This document shows positions 31,656 through 43,418 of a DNA stretch of 64,000 bases, piece after piece; within the stretch, counting starts at the first letter, position 1; each line of letters opens with the position of its first letter. This stretch comes from Turnera subulata. Taxonomy: Eukaryota; Streptophyta; Magnoliopsida; Malpighiales; Passifloraceae. Under the pieces are notes generated by a model. The model did not search any database and was not told the DNA's origin. It worked only from the letters and a program-made list of their open reading frames with translations. Position numbers and translations under genes: made by a program. The DNA is taken from NCBI GenBank assembly GCA_028386065.3, contig JAKUCV010007158.1, positions 124,001 to 188,000 of the forward strand, written 5' to 3'.

Positions 31656-34245
31656 TGTCACGCCCCCGCCTAAGCGCGACCGGCCAGGTACCGTGTGCAC
31701 CCACATCGTGCCACAAGGCACCCCAAGGCCAATAATCATCTCTACAGAAGCTAGTTGCCTCTGCCTCGGGGGTTACCAACCAAAAACTATGCGCAGTGTA
31801 AACGGAAGCAAACCAACAAATGCAAAGGCTACGTAGACACTAGAAAGTGCAAAACAATCCATACCGCTAATGTTATAGAATTCTGCTACAAGGGCCACTA
31901 CTCATGCTATATATGGATATAACCTCTTTTACGTGAATTAATACAATAGAACAAACGACTCGGCTAAACCCATCGACCTACAGCCCGCACTCTCATCCTC
32001 GCACCTGAAAGACAAGGGGAGAAGTTGGGGGTGTGTATAAAACTCAACAAGTAAATAAGCCATGCAAGATAGCAACTACAACTGCACACAAAGCTCGGCA
32101 TGAGCATCACACATTCATGCAGCACATAATACAGTGCAAGGCATACAACAAAACACGTATCGAGCACTCACGCCCCAAAGCAATCCTCATGTCCCAGACA
32201 CTCTCTGGTCCCATTCCCCCCGACCAGCTAGGGTATGATGTGCCCCAAGGCAGCCTATGTAGTTTGGTAGCTTATACAGGTACGAGGCATACAGAATATC
32301 ATAGAGCCCATAGTCCCACGTACGAGGCGTACAGAATATCATAGAGCCCATAGTCCCACGTACGAGGCGTACAGAATACCAAATAGCCCACAACCCTACG
32401 TACGAGGCATACAGAATGTCTAGCTACCACAACTCACACAGCTCCCGACCGACATCGTGTCACACCTGTAATAGCCAAGCAGAACTAACTCCGCAAGGTC
32501 AGTTCCATTGTTCTCACTGACTAGAGCCCTGTACAAGGCACCCAGTGCCATCGTCATATGGCACACAAGTTTACGACAAGTGCCCACCATCTCATGGTAT
32601 GTGGAAGCCTCGCAAGCACCACCCATTCACCCACTGCACCTCAACCAACTCGCTAGTGGTACCACAATCACAAACACAAGCAACGCAATCACATGCCACT
32701 CACAAGCACATTAAGTGCAATTCCAAACATCAGCACAACAAGTGCAATGCAATCAATCCAATAAGGGCAGCAATTGTGCCACAAGCACACAACACAATCA
32801 TGGTCCATCGACAACTCACAATGCATAGCAATTATGCACAAATAACCAACAAAGGCCAACTAGGCATGATTAGTCCACAATGGCCAGCAATGTCCAATTA
32901 GTCCATAATGACTAGCAAGCAAAATCAACACACCATCAAGCAAAATAAGCATGCAAAATAGCCTTCCGCCCAACAAAGGGTGCACTAGCAATCACCACCC
33001 GCATAACTAATTTACTTACCATCACCTAGGAATCCGTAGGCCAATTCCCTTCCTTTGGAACCAGTGGGTATCTTGGATCTTAGTCCCTATTTCACATACA
33101 CAAAGAGACAATCTAATTAATCCACAGCAGCTATAGGTTGTGAAACACAACTCAAAATCATAACACTTATCTTTTCTTAAATCGGGCAGAAACTGTCCTG
33201 CACCAACAGCAAATTCAACACGAAATACAAAGGCCCTGTAGGCCGAACCAGCTCAGGTCCCCAACATAATAATTGTAGCCCGGCCTCTTATCTTTCCATA
33301 GACACAAATAACACTCAATTTCAAGGTGTCTAGCTCCAGATATGGCTCCAACAACAACTCATGGTCAAGCTGCAGGACTGTTCCAGGACTGCTGCAGAAC
33401 TGTGAACTTTGAGGTCCATAACTCTCTCCTTTCTACGTCAAAATCATCCAAATTGGTCCCATATGAAAGATATATATGTTAGCTATCATTTGACTTTGGT
33501 TTCACTCAATTCTAACCAGGGTTTGGCCGGAATCACTATTTTAGTTGCTAGGGGTCAGTCTGCCCGAGAGCAGAACCCCTTAGCTCACTTCCCTTCTCTT
33601 TCTCTTTTTTTCTCTTTCTTTCTCCTCTCAAGCTGAGCACGAATTTGGTTCTGGAGATATGGGTGAGAGGTTCCTGATTCACCTCCTTAATGCATGGGCA
33701 AGTAGGTGAGTGAGCACCCACTTGCCACCTCTTGCCCAAAGCTAGCCACTTGCACAAGCACGACCACCTCGTGCTTGTTTTCGGTCCAATTGGCTCGTGA
33801 CACCGAGCTGCTAGCTTGCACACCCAAAGCCACCAGCAGCTTATTCCCGAGCTACTTGGCTCACTCTGATTGGTCGGTTTGGTCAACCACGAATTTACAC
33901 ACCATCGGGTCCGATTGTGCACCAACGGGCACCCCGGTGTCCCCGTTGTGCACCATTCCATGCCAACTCGAGCCAACGGGTATTGCCTTTGAGCAACTGT
34001 GCCTCCAATGCACTAATTGCACCTAAGAAACACAATGGCAATACTAACCATCTTATGTCAACCAATTAAATTGATCGGGCTCTTGGTACCTCAAAGTTTT
34101 CCAACTCGTGCCTTAGCACTTTTCCACACGTAGTCGTGCACACTAGGCCAAGCCCGTGAGCACTATATGCCACATTCTACGCTGAGAACCATCTCCCATC
34201 TTGTAGGCATCACACTAAGCTCCAGGGCATGTACGGGGTGTCACA
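31656..34245 (-). repeat. 3' LTR of the LARD-like element (2,590 bp)
   Basis: Collinear with 34683-37237 with perhaps 5% differences and small indels. It contains a 40-bp tandem repeat (TACGAGGC(A/G)TACAGAAT units) at 32281-32420, with four copies against three in the other LTR (35331-35420). Confidence 0.9.
32281..32420. repeat. 40-bp tandem repeat in the LTR
   Basis: TACGAGGC begins at 32281, 32321, 32361 and 32401 with exact 40-bp spacing. The partner LTR has units at 35331, 35371 and 35411. Confidence 0.9.
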
Positions 34246-34682
34246 GTATCCCCTCCTTAAAGAAATTCGCCCTCGAATTTCCTTGGTAGTGCCTTTTGGC
34301 TAACCGAGCCAATAGTCCCAATCGGGCAAGAAAGTGCACTACTTGCACATTGGTACACTGTTGCGTGCATTGACGCGCCAACTGAACCAACCATGCTGTC
34401 AAAATGCCACATTCAGGCCACCTCGTAAATCACACGGCCACTACAGGCCAAACAAGCCAACCACGCTTCCGTAGCGCTACTCCGCTTACACCTCAAGCAC
34501 GCTACACAAGTTAATAATCAACCACTTCATAGCAAGAAAATATAACACATATAGCATATAAGTTGCACAAAGCATATGGAAGACACATGTCTCTCACCAA
34601 CCCACAATCTCTAACTCGATGGGTACTAGCCACTAGACTCAACAACCTATGTCCCTTAGCAAACAATGCTCCGCTACCATTC
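34246..34682 (-). other. Residual interior of the LARD-like element
   Basis: It holds the polypurine tract at the left and the primer site GCTCCGCTACCA at the right (34668-34679, three bases from the LTR). Between them is short A/C-rich DNA without an ORF. It contains only what reverse transcription needs. Confidence 0.8.
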
Positions 34683-37237
34683 TGTCACGCCCCCGCCTAA
34701 GCGCGACCGGCCAGGTACCGTGTGCACCCACATCGTGCCACAAGGCACCCCAAGACCTATAATCATCTCTACAGAAGCTAGTTGCCTCTGCCTCCGGTTA
34801 CCAACCAAAACATGTGCGCAGTGTAAACGGAGGCAAACCAACAAATGCAAAGGCAACGTAGACACTAAAAAGTGCAAAACAATCCATACCACTAATGTTA
34901 TAGAATTTTGCTACAAGGGGCACTACTCATGCTACATATGGATATAACCTCTTTTACATGAATTAATACAATAGAACATACGACTCGGCTAAACCCATCG
35001 ACCTACAGCCCGCACTCTCACCCTCACATCTAAAAGACAAGGGGAGAAATGGGGGTGAGTATAAAACTCAGCAAGTAAATAAGCCATGCAAGATAGCAAC
35101 TACAACTGCACACAAAGCTCGGCATGAGCATCACAAATTCATGCAGCATATAATACAGTGGAAGGCACACAACAAAACACATGTCGAGCACTCACACCCC
35201 TAAGCAATCCTCGTGTCCCAGACACGCTCTGGTCCCATTCCTCCCGACCAGCTAGGGTATGATGTGCCCCAAGGCAGCCTATGTAGTTTGGTAACTTATA
35301 CAGGTGTTACTCCTTAGCCCACAGCCCAACGTACGAGGCATACAGAATATCATATAGCCCACAGCCCCACGTACGAGGCATACAAAATACCGAATAGCCC
35401 ACAGCCCCATGTACGAGGCATACAGATTGTCTAGCTACCACAACTCACATAGCTCCAGGGGGACATCGTGTCACACCTGTAATAGCCAAGCGGAACTAAC
35501 TCCGCAAGGTCAGTGCCACCGCTCTCACTGACTAGAGCCCTGTACAAGGCACCCAGTGCCATCATCTTGTGGTGCACCAGTTTACTACAAGTGCCCACCA
35601 TCTCATGGTACGTGCAAGCCTTGCAAGCACTACCCGTACACCCAGTGCACCTCAACCAACTGGCCAGTGGTACCACATTCACAAACACAAGCAAGGTAAT
35701 CACATGCCACTCACAAGCACATTAAGTGCAATGCCAAACATCAGCACAACAAGTGCAATGCAATCAATCCAATAAGGGCAGCAATTGTGCCACAAGCACA
35801 CAACACAATCATGGTCCATCGACAACTCACAATGCATAGCAATTATGCACAAATAACCAACAAAGGCCAACTAGGCATGATTAGTCCACAATGGCCAGCA
35901 ATGTCCAATTAGTCCACAATGACCAGCAAGCCAAATCAACACTCCATCATGCAAAATAAGCACGCAAAATAGCCTTCAGCCCAACAAAGGGTGCACTAGC
36001 AATCACCACCAGCATAACCAATTTACTTACCATCACCTAGGAATCCCTAGGCCAATTCCCTTCCTTTGGAACCAGTGGGTATCTTGGACCTTAGTCCCTG
36101 TTTCACATACATAAACACACAATCCAATTAATCCACAGCAGCAATAGGTTGTGAAACACAACTCAAAATCATAACACTTTTCTTTTCTCAAATCGGACAG
36201 AAACTGTCCTGCACCAACAGCAACTTCAACACGAAATACAAAGGCCTTATCAGCCGAACCAGCTCAGGGCCTCAACATAACAGCTGTAAAACTGCCTCTT
36301 ATCTTTCCATAGACACAAATAACAATCAATTTCAAGGTTTCTAGCTCAAGATATGGATCCAACAACAACTCATAGTCAAGCTGTAGGACTGCTGTAGAAC
36401 TGTGAACTTTGAGGTCCATAACTTTCTCCTTTCTGCATCAAAATCATCCAAATTGGTCCCATATGAAAGCTATATATGTTAGCTATCATTTGGCTTTAGT
36501 TTCACTCAATTCCAAACCAGGGGTTTGGCCGGAATCACTATTTTAGTTGCTAGGGGTCAGTCTGCCCGAGAGCAGAACCCCTTAGCTTACTTCCCTTCTC
36601 TTTCTCTCTTTTTCTCTTCCTTTCTCCTCTCAAGCTGAGCACGAATTTGGTTCTGGAGATATGGGTGAGAGGTGCCTGATTCACCTCCATACTGCATGGG
36701 CAAGTAGGTGAGTGAGCACCCACTTGCCACCTCTTGCCCAAAGCTAGCCACTTGCACAAGGACGGCCACCTCGTGCTTATTTTCGGTCCAATTGGCTCGT
36801 GACACCGAGCTGCTAGCTTGCACACCCAAAGCCACCAGCAGCTTATTCCCGAGCTACTTGGCTCACTCTGATTGGTCGGTTTGGCCAATCACGAATTTAC
36901 ACACCATCGGGTCCGATTATGCACCAACGGGCACCCCGGTGCCCTCGTTGTGCACCATTCCGTGCCAACGGGTATTGCCTTTGATCAATTATGCCTCCAA
37001 TGCACTAATTGCACCTAAGAAACACATTGGCAATACTAACCAACTTATGTCCACCAATTAAATTGATTGGGCTCTTGGTACCTCAAAGTTATCCAACCCG
37101 TGCCATAGCACTTTTCCACACATAGTCGTGCACACTAGGCCAAGCCCGTGAGTACTATATGCCACATTCTACGCTGAGAACCATCTCCCGTCTTATAGGC
37201 ATCACACAAAACTCAAGGGCATGTTCGGGGTGTCACA
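34683..37237 (-). repeat. 5' LTR of the LARD-like element (2,555 bp)
   Basis: Partner of 31656-34245. Near 36590-36630 there is a CT-rich tract that is purine-rich in sense. No gene. Confidence 0.9.
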
Positions 37238-37242
37238 TTTAT

Positions 37243-38105
37243 AGTCAAATTGTGTTTCTATGCAAGATACAAAGTTGACTTATTGGCATTTTACCAGATT
37301 CTAAGTTGTTTTGGAAATTGGTGCAAATAAAGATCATGCAATCACAAGAGACTTCCAAAAACTAAGAGTCTTCTGTACAAATCACTTTCTATTCATTCAT
37401 TTGATGTGGATCCTAATTGACAAGGTACAGAAACTCCTCCTCCATAAGCCACTTTCGTGTCTGCTATCCAAATTTCTTACTAATTTAAGAATATATCTTT
37501 TTCCTTTTACATCTTAGTATGTCTTGAAGATCCAACTTTTGAGATATGTCATGTACTATCGATAAATTGTATATTTTAAGTAAAAATTTTTGCTTTATTT
37601 TTTAATTTACTTCCTTGGAGAGGAAACCAATGCAATTTCATTCCAGATACAATGCAATTAAAGAGTTTGTTTTAAATCAATAAACCATATGTGTATATCA
37701 GATAATGAGGGTCATTAATTGAGTGTGGAGGGTATTGCTTTCTCCTCACTACCTTAGCAACCTAGTTAGCAAACCTAACGGCTGTTGTAATATGATCAAC
37801 ATATGCAAATCTCAAACGCTCCAAAAAGTCCTGATGCCTAGGCTTGGTTGAGAATCTCTAGCATTGCAGGCTGATAAAATATTTGAATTGGTCTCGATCT
37901 CCACTCTCTTGAATTTCCTTGCCGTAGCAAAACATACCACTTCTTTAACCGTTCATGCCTTAGTTGCAGTGGGTGGTTGTGCTCTAACTATAATGAGTAA
38001 GAGCTAAACCATCAAATAGGGAGCATTGAGTATCTCTGCAAACTATTCCAATTCCACATTGTTCACAAACTATCCCATTCCCACATTGTTCACAGACCCA
38101 GCCTT
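37243..38105. repeat. Diverged duplication, copy B, right part
   Basis: Continues copy B after the LTR element. It matches 28962-29975 with roughly 85-90% identity by eye. Confidence 0.75.
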
Positions 38106-38266
38106 CTGAACATGGTGCAAGCACATTCTTTAGTTACATATGTGGTCTTTATCGTAGCACATTCTTAACTCCATATGAAATTATCACATTTCGCACAAGG
38201 TTTAAATAAGGACTTTTAGTTACATTCTTTCTTGTAAATAATTTAACATTGGGTTTTTGTTACAGT

Positions 38267-39903
38267 TGGTACCCAACTTTCTTATGTTTGGTCAATCGTG
38301 TACCTACAACTTTTCTCGAGACATTTATGTACCTTGAGTTTTAACGGGCAGGTCAATCATGAGTCTCGGGCGGGGTATGTGCTGACATGATTTGTGCCCG
38401 ATTTTGGGTTGCTGCCCGTGGCTCAAAACGACGTAGTATCACCATGATACGCCGTCCACGTGTAAAACAGGGGTCCCACTCATTTTCCATCCCCCACCCG
38501 GTTTAAGAGGTTCAACCGAAAAATTATTTGGCCCGAACCATCCGCTGAGTCCCTAATATAAGCCTTCAACCAATTATTTTTTTTTGTTTACATGTTAAAT
38601 TAAATTGAAAAAAAAAGAACAATTTCGATTAACGTCCAAAGTTGAAAAAAACCCACCAGAATAAAATTGTAAACTATATTTATTAATTACAATGAATTCG
38701 ATCCTACTTTTACTCCTAATTTCACTCATTAATTTTCCCCTTAATTTTTTCAAAACTAAATTTTTGTTACCATCAAGATTAAAATAATCACAGCCTATAT
38801 TTCCTCTTGAACCCGGCGTGAATTAAAAAGAAAAGATAGACAAGAACAACAACCCAAGAACCCCATTAGTTCTTCCTAAAAAAAAAAAAAAAAACCCATT
38901 AGTTCAGCACCACCCCCCAAATGGAACGCACAGATTTGCAAGCAGCAAAGTAGCACTGCCACCCAAGAACCCCACCATCACCACCACCTGCATCACCATC
39001 TACAACAACAGCAGCAACAATTTTCTTTTCATGGGAGATCATCAAATACTGGAGGAGGAGGAGGAGGACCACCACACCAGCAAGGTCCCTCCTTTATGGG
39101 CTCCATCCCAATCCTAGCTGGTCTCCACCAGCACAGTAGTAATCTTGGTCCACTATCCACCACCCAAATCGGTGACAGCTTGAGGAGACTGCCATGGTTG
39201 TCTCTAACCCCACCAAGGAGAAAACTCCCACCAGCCCGTCAACACTTCCGTCAAAATCGAGAACTAGATGGTGGCTTTATTGTTGCTGATTTCAATGACG
39301 GAGAAGATGGAGACGGCGATTTGGTGGCGGTGGCTCTGCCTGAGGGCTGTTGTCCATGGCAGCGTGAAGAAGATGGGGCTGGAGAGGGCGGTGAGGGCTG
39401 TGGTGCAGTCTTTTTCTTTTTAATCAAATAAAAATAAGGCAGCCAAGGAGTCGAGAAGAGATAGAGGGTGGAGATTTTTTTGTTTTTGATGAAAAAAATA
39501 AAATTCTATGAAAATGGTTGGGTTGGAATATTTTTTTTCATATTTTCAATTTGAAAAATATGGTCTGGATGTGAATTAAAAATATATGGCAAGACCTGAA
39601 TTGAACCGGTAGTGGGTTGGGTTTTGAAGCTGAAATCGGGATAGAACCGGGTAGGAAGCTTGGGAAGGGGTTGAATAATGGGTGGGATCCACTTATGACA
39701 CGTGGACGCAAAACGACGTCGTATCGTGATATACTACGTCGTTTTGAGCCACGGGCAGCAGCCCGAAATCGGGCAGAAACCACGTCAGCACATGCCCCGC
39801 CCGAGACCCATGATTGACCTGCCCGTTAAAACTCCAAGTATATAAATGTCTCAAGAAAAGTTGTAGGTACACGATTGACCGAACATAAGAAAGTTGGGTA
39901 CCA
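38267..39903. mobile_element. Mutator-like element with about 200-bp inverted repeats and captured sequence (Pack-MULE-like)
   Basis: The left terminus (TGGTACCCAACTTTCTTATG, 38267 to about 38462) is the inverted copy of about 39698-39903 at roughly 90% identity. The inner part of both repeats carries CGGGCAG(C)-type and AAAACGACGT words. There is no transposase. The interior (38880-39430) is GC-rich and codon-like, reading a His/Gln-rich frame (HHHHHLHHHLQQQQQQFSF) and then GGGGGGPPHQQGPSFMGSI. This looks like a plant regulatory-protein exon and may have been acquired from a host gene. I could not find a matching 9-bp duplication (ACAGT-side against TGCAC-side), so the outer ends may be decayed. 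Confidence 0.7.
39096..39431 (+). pseudogene. Captured coding-like fragment in the Mutator-like element
   Basis: An open frame of 111 codons that extends upstream in frame to about 38935. It has a His/Gln/Gly-rich low-complexity start and then a stretch with PPRRKLPPARQHFRQ and Asp/Glu-rich text. No domain is recognised. The base composition is much richer in G+C than its surroundings. Parent gene unknown. Confidence 0.35.
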
Positions 39904-41166
39904 TGCACTGAAATCTAAACTCGACTTATGTTTTATAAGTCTCATGTGCTTGGATTGTTGATGCCTCTGCAAAAATACGTGTATCACCAGCATCAAAAGC
40001 ATGTGTTAGAATTGGACAAAAGAAAGAATGATAGAAGTAGGTGGGTCTTTAGTTCCAACCGAGCTTACACATGAATGAAGGATTAATGTAGTATCATAAG
40101 CCATTCTAGCGAGCTTGTGTGCCTAATAACAAAACTGCCACAGGTTTTAAGGTAATTTTTCTCCTCAATGATAAAAAGTAAAGATGAAAGATCATTATAG
40201 TCCCAGCGACTGGTAGTCATCTTCCAATGAATGAATTAGTCTCTAATTACAGACTGTGAAAACTCCACCCCTACGGGAACAAGAGAATCATGGGCACATA
40301 TGCTTCTGCTCAAAGATGTATCTGCAGCACCCATAGTTCTCTTTCTGAATCTTGCAAGAAAAGCTTAAGAGTAATCCAAAACTTCCTGCTGTCATCACAG
40401 GACGCCGAGGCTTCCTTTCCCATTGAGTGTCTCAACATTGAACCTTTATCAAGCAAATATAGACTTTTTCTAGTCAAAATGAATTATATACCAAATTACT
40501 AAGGAAAATGAACTTTCTAGAGATACATTGAAAAAACTAGGGGCCTAAACCTAAACATTGACAGCTCAACTCATTGCAACATAAGTAGAATCACATTCTT
40601 TTAGGCATAAAAGTATTAATGTTAAAGAATATACGCATTACGCATAGTCTTGCATAAAGTAAGATCACAGATTCTCAGTGTTGGAGAAAATGAAGCAAAT
40701 TATTTGCCTCATCCGAAGCCATAGAATTTAGTTCAAATGTTGCCCGTCAAAATAAACTAATAGCCTCTTGCAACCAAAAATGAAATAGGATGATAGAATA
40801 TAGGGCCATAGAGGGAACATACAAATATGAAAAAATGCAGAACTTAGCTCTATCACTATCAATCATTGACGGATGTAGTTAGAATGACACACCAACATAT
40901 TGCCTTTGATTACCATAATAATCTTAGGATAATAGGTAAACTTCAAGCTGGAGGATAACTTTAAAGGGGTGTTACATTGTCAAGATTTATTGTAAACTAG
41001 TATACAGGGTTTTCTGCCAGTATTTTATACCAGTATGAACAAAATTAGTGAAGGAAAAGGAAGGAACTGGTGTCAATTTCGTTTACAAAATGGCCAGAAT
41101 TGGAGGAGGGTAGGCTACATAGGGAGCCCATATTTACACACTTCTATAAATATTCACACCCCCACA
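39904..41166. other. No gene recognised
   Basis: A+T-rich DNA with only short, random-looking open frames. No repeats or termini I can name. It is probably old intergenic DNA separating the two Mutator-like elements. Confidence 0.5.
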
Positions 41167-41176
41167 AAACTTTGTT

Positions 41177-42765
41177 GGGATAACGACTTCGCGAGTCCTA
41201 TATCTTTTCTCGAAATCTCATTTGAGTCCTAAAAAAGAAAAACAACTCATTCGAGTCCTTTAATGTTTAAAAAGAACACCAAACGAGTCCCCGTCCATGT
41301 TTCCGTCAACTTTTTCGTTATCTTTGACTTTTCTAAATCCACATCAGATCCACATCGCTGCTGACAAGGATAGATATGCCACATAGGCTGCCACCTCAAT
41401 GACTTAAAAAACAGATCCTTAATCTAAAAAAGATAATAAACTAGACCTAACCTAAATAGAACCTTTCCCCCAATGGCCAAAAATGAAAAAAAAAATCAAA
41501 AAAATAGCATCAATTAGTAGCAGCTTCATTCATCCCTAAATGCCAACAAAAACAAATTTAAAAAATCAGGCCACCTGCAATCTCGGCAAATGCATGACTT
41601 GCAAAAATTCTCACAAACAACAGAACCCCCAATGATCACTACACAACCAATTAATCAAAATTCAACAAACATAGCAAGAATATCAAACCGGATTGAGGAA
41701 GAAATAGCAAGGTGGGGTAGAAAGGACCACGCATATCGTTGTTGTTCCGGTGACCTTAGCCGAGGACGAGGAGGCCAAGCATGGCACCCACTCAGAGATG
41801 TACCAAAGCAACCTCACCGAAACCTACATGTTCCTCTATTTTAAGCCTTCAATAGTCCTAGCAGAAGGAGAAGAGGAAAATGAAGACGACGGCAGTAGAG
41901 AAGTGGGAGGTGACAGTCAAGACGACGGAGGCGGTGGAAAGGAGGGAGAAGGGGAAGAGCAACCCTCGTCAGTGGCGTGTGTCACGTTGGTCGCGCCCAT
42001 ACCCTCCACTTCCGGCGGCGATGGTTGAAAATCTGGACGAAGGAGGCAGAGCAGCCCCCGTCAATGGCGTGTGTCGCTGCCCTCTGCAGCTGCACTCCTC
42101 ACGATGGGTGGCGGCTGCACCGTTCTCAGCGGCGTTTGTTGCTGCCACATGCGACCGACGGCACGGGCGGCGGCTCTCTGTGAGTCGCATGGTTGTGGCG
42201 GATCGCGCGGCGGCAACTGCAGATCCGAAGTGGGCAACTTTTGTTGCTGCTCCTCCCTCGCGTAGCGGTGCCGTCGTTGTGCTTTGTGCTCGCAGCCACT
42301 GTTGGTGTCGGTCTTGGCGGTAGCTCGTGGGGACGGTGGCGAAGGTGTTGTCCTACTTGTGCCGGCGACGGGAGCTCCTATGGGAGCTGCTCGTGGCGGG
42401 CGGCGGCGGCGTGAGATGAGTTTTGAATTTTGATGCAGGGTTGCAATTTGGGATGAATTTATAGATGGATTTTTTTGTTAAATTATTCTAATCTTAATTA
42501 TGAGAATAATTATCATTAACTGTCATTTATTAATTGTTAATTTGAAATTTCGAAATTTCTTTTTCTTTTGTTTATTTTATTTCAGTTATCTTATTTTCCA
42601 CGTGATTAGTTAACAGCCAGCTCAGCGAAAAGTTGACGGAAACATGGACGGGGACTCGTTTGATGTTCCTTTTAAACGTTGTAGGACTCGAATGAGTTGT
42701 TTTTATTTTTTAGGACTCAAATGAGATTTCGGGAAAAGATATAGGACTCGCAAAGTCGTTATCCC
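41177..42765. mobile_element. Mutator-like element with about 170-bp inverted repeats, exact 10-bp target duplication and captured sequence
   Basis: GGGATAACGACTTCGCGAGT at the left is matched in inverted form at the right end (to 42765). The repeats stay alignable for about 165-170 bp, to the GTCCATGTTTCCGTCAACTT region. AAACTTTGTT flanks both sides (41167-41176 and 42766-42775), in the 8-11 bp range typical of Mutator-like elements. The interior has no transposase. 41690-42420 is GC-rich and reads TLAEDEEAKHGTHSEMYQSN and then YMFLYFKPSIVLAEGEEE in one frame, looking like a piece of a host exon. A Pack-MULE is the best label. Confidence 0.88.
41750..42028 (+). pseudogene. Captured exon-like fragment inside the second Mutator-like element
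   Basis: A 92-codon open frame that begins coding-like and runs into low-complexity Glu/Asp/Gly text. The parent gene is not recognised. Overlapping frames on both strands at 41969-42420 are a side effect of the high GC content. Confidence 0.3.
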
Positions 42766-42873
42766 AAACTTTGTTTGGTATTAAAATGACAAAACTAACC
42801 ATGAGTGATTGAACATAATTATGGAATTTTATAAAAATTCCCTCAACACAAACAACTCTCTTATTATTTAATT

Positions 42874-43116
42874 TGAAACCTGACACAACAAACTAGGCGA
42901 CACCTCGGTGCCCCTCACAGTAGTAACACCCTTAATGTTTCTCACAACTATTATTTGCTACGCATAATAATAAAATCCTGACACACTTATTTATATAGAC
43001 ACTAACTTAACGGACAAGACAAGACTCCTAAACCAAACTGGACTTAGATTCTTAAAACCTAATTACATATAAAACTTTTAAACTCAATCAAATTAGGCTT
43101 ATTTTAATATCCAACA
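42874..43116 (-). repeat. 3' LTR (243 bp) of a short-LTR Copia relative
   Basis: In + orientation it runs from TGAAACCTGACACAAC to AATATCCAACA. In sense it starts TGTTGGATATT, directly preceded by the purine tract GTTTGAGGGAGACAT. A related copy lies at 52374-52600. No 5' LTR is found to the right of the gag. Confidence 0.75.
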
Positions 43117-43418
43117 ATGTCTCCCTCAAACTAAGCTTGCAAGCATGAATATGACTCTAACCAATGCCATCAATTGCAAGTGCCTCCAATGCCATTGTTG
43201 TTATAGTAACCGACTCGAACATCGATTCAAATAATAACATTTTCCTCGAGTCGAACCAAACCTTTAGCTTCACGTCTTTTCCATATTGCATGCTTTGCTT
43301 CAAATGTATCTTCCAGACTTTCTCTTACTTGTCAATGACATCTTGGACTGTGTCCCATTATTTGTTGCTTTCAAGAACACTCTTAATAAAGTTACTTACA
43401 CCCTTGGTTGAGAAAAAA

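Larger units (their letters stand above)
31656..37237 (-). mobile_element. LARD-like gypsy derivative: two long LTRs with a 437-bp interior
   Basis: The LTRs are 31656-34245 and 34683-37237, both TGTCACGCCCCCGCC to GGGGTGTCACA in + orientation. TTTAT occurs on both outer sides (31651-31655 and 37238-37242). The interior (34246-34682) holds a polypurine tract (sense TTTAAGGAGGGGATAC) preceded by sense AAATTCGAGGGCGAATTTC, a usual end of gypsy pol, and a primer site at 34668-34679. All coding sequence has been deleted. The intact 5-bp duplication shows it integrated as one unit, so either the deleted form moved, or the interior was lost afterwards without touching the LTRs. Confidence 0.92.

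Noticed and set aside
33548..36888. Minus-strand frames of 112-142 codons in both LTRs of the LARD
   Set aside because: Similar frames in both LTRs differ in length and reading continuity and contain no domain. LTR noise.
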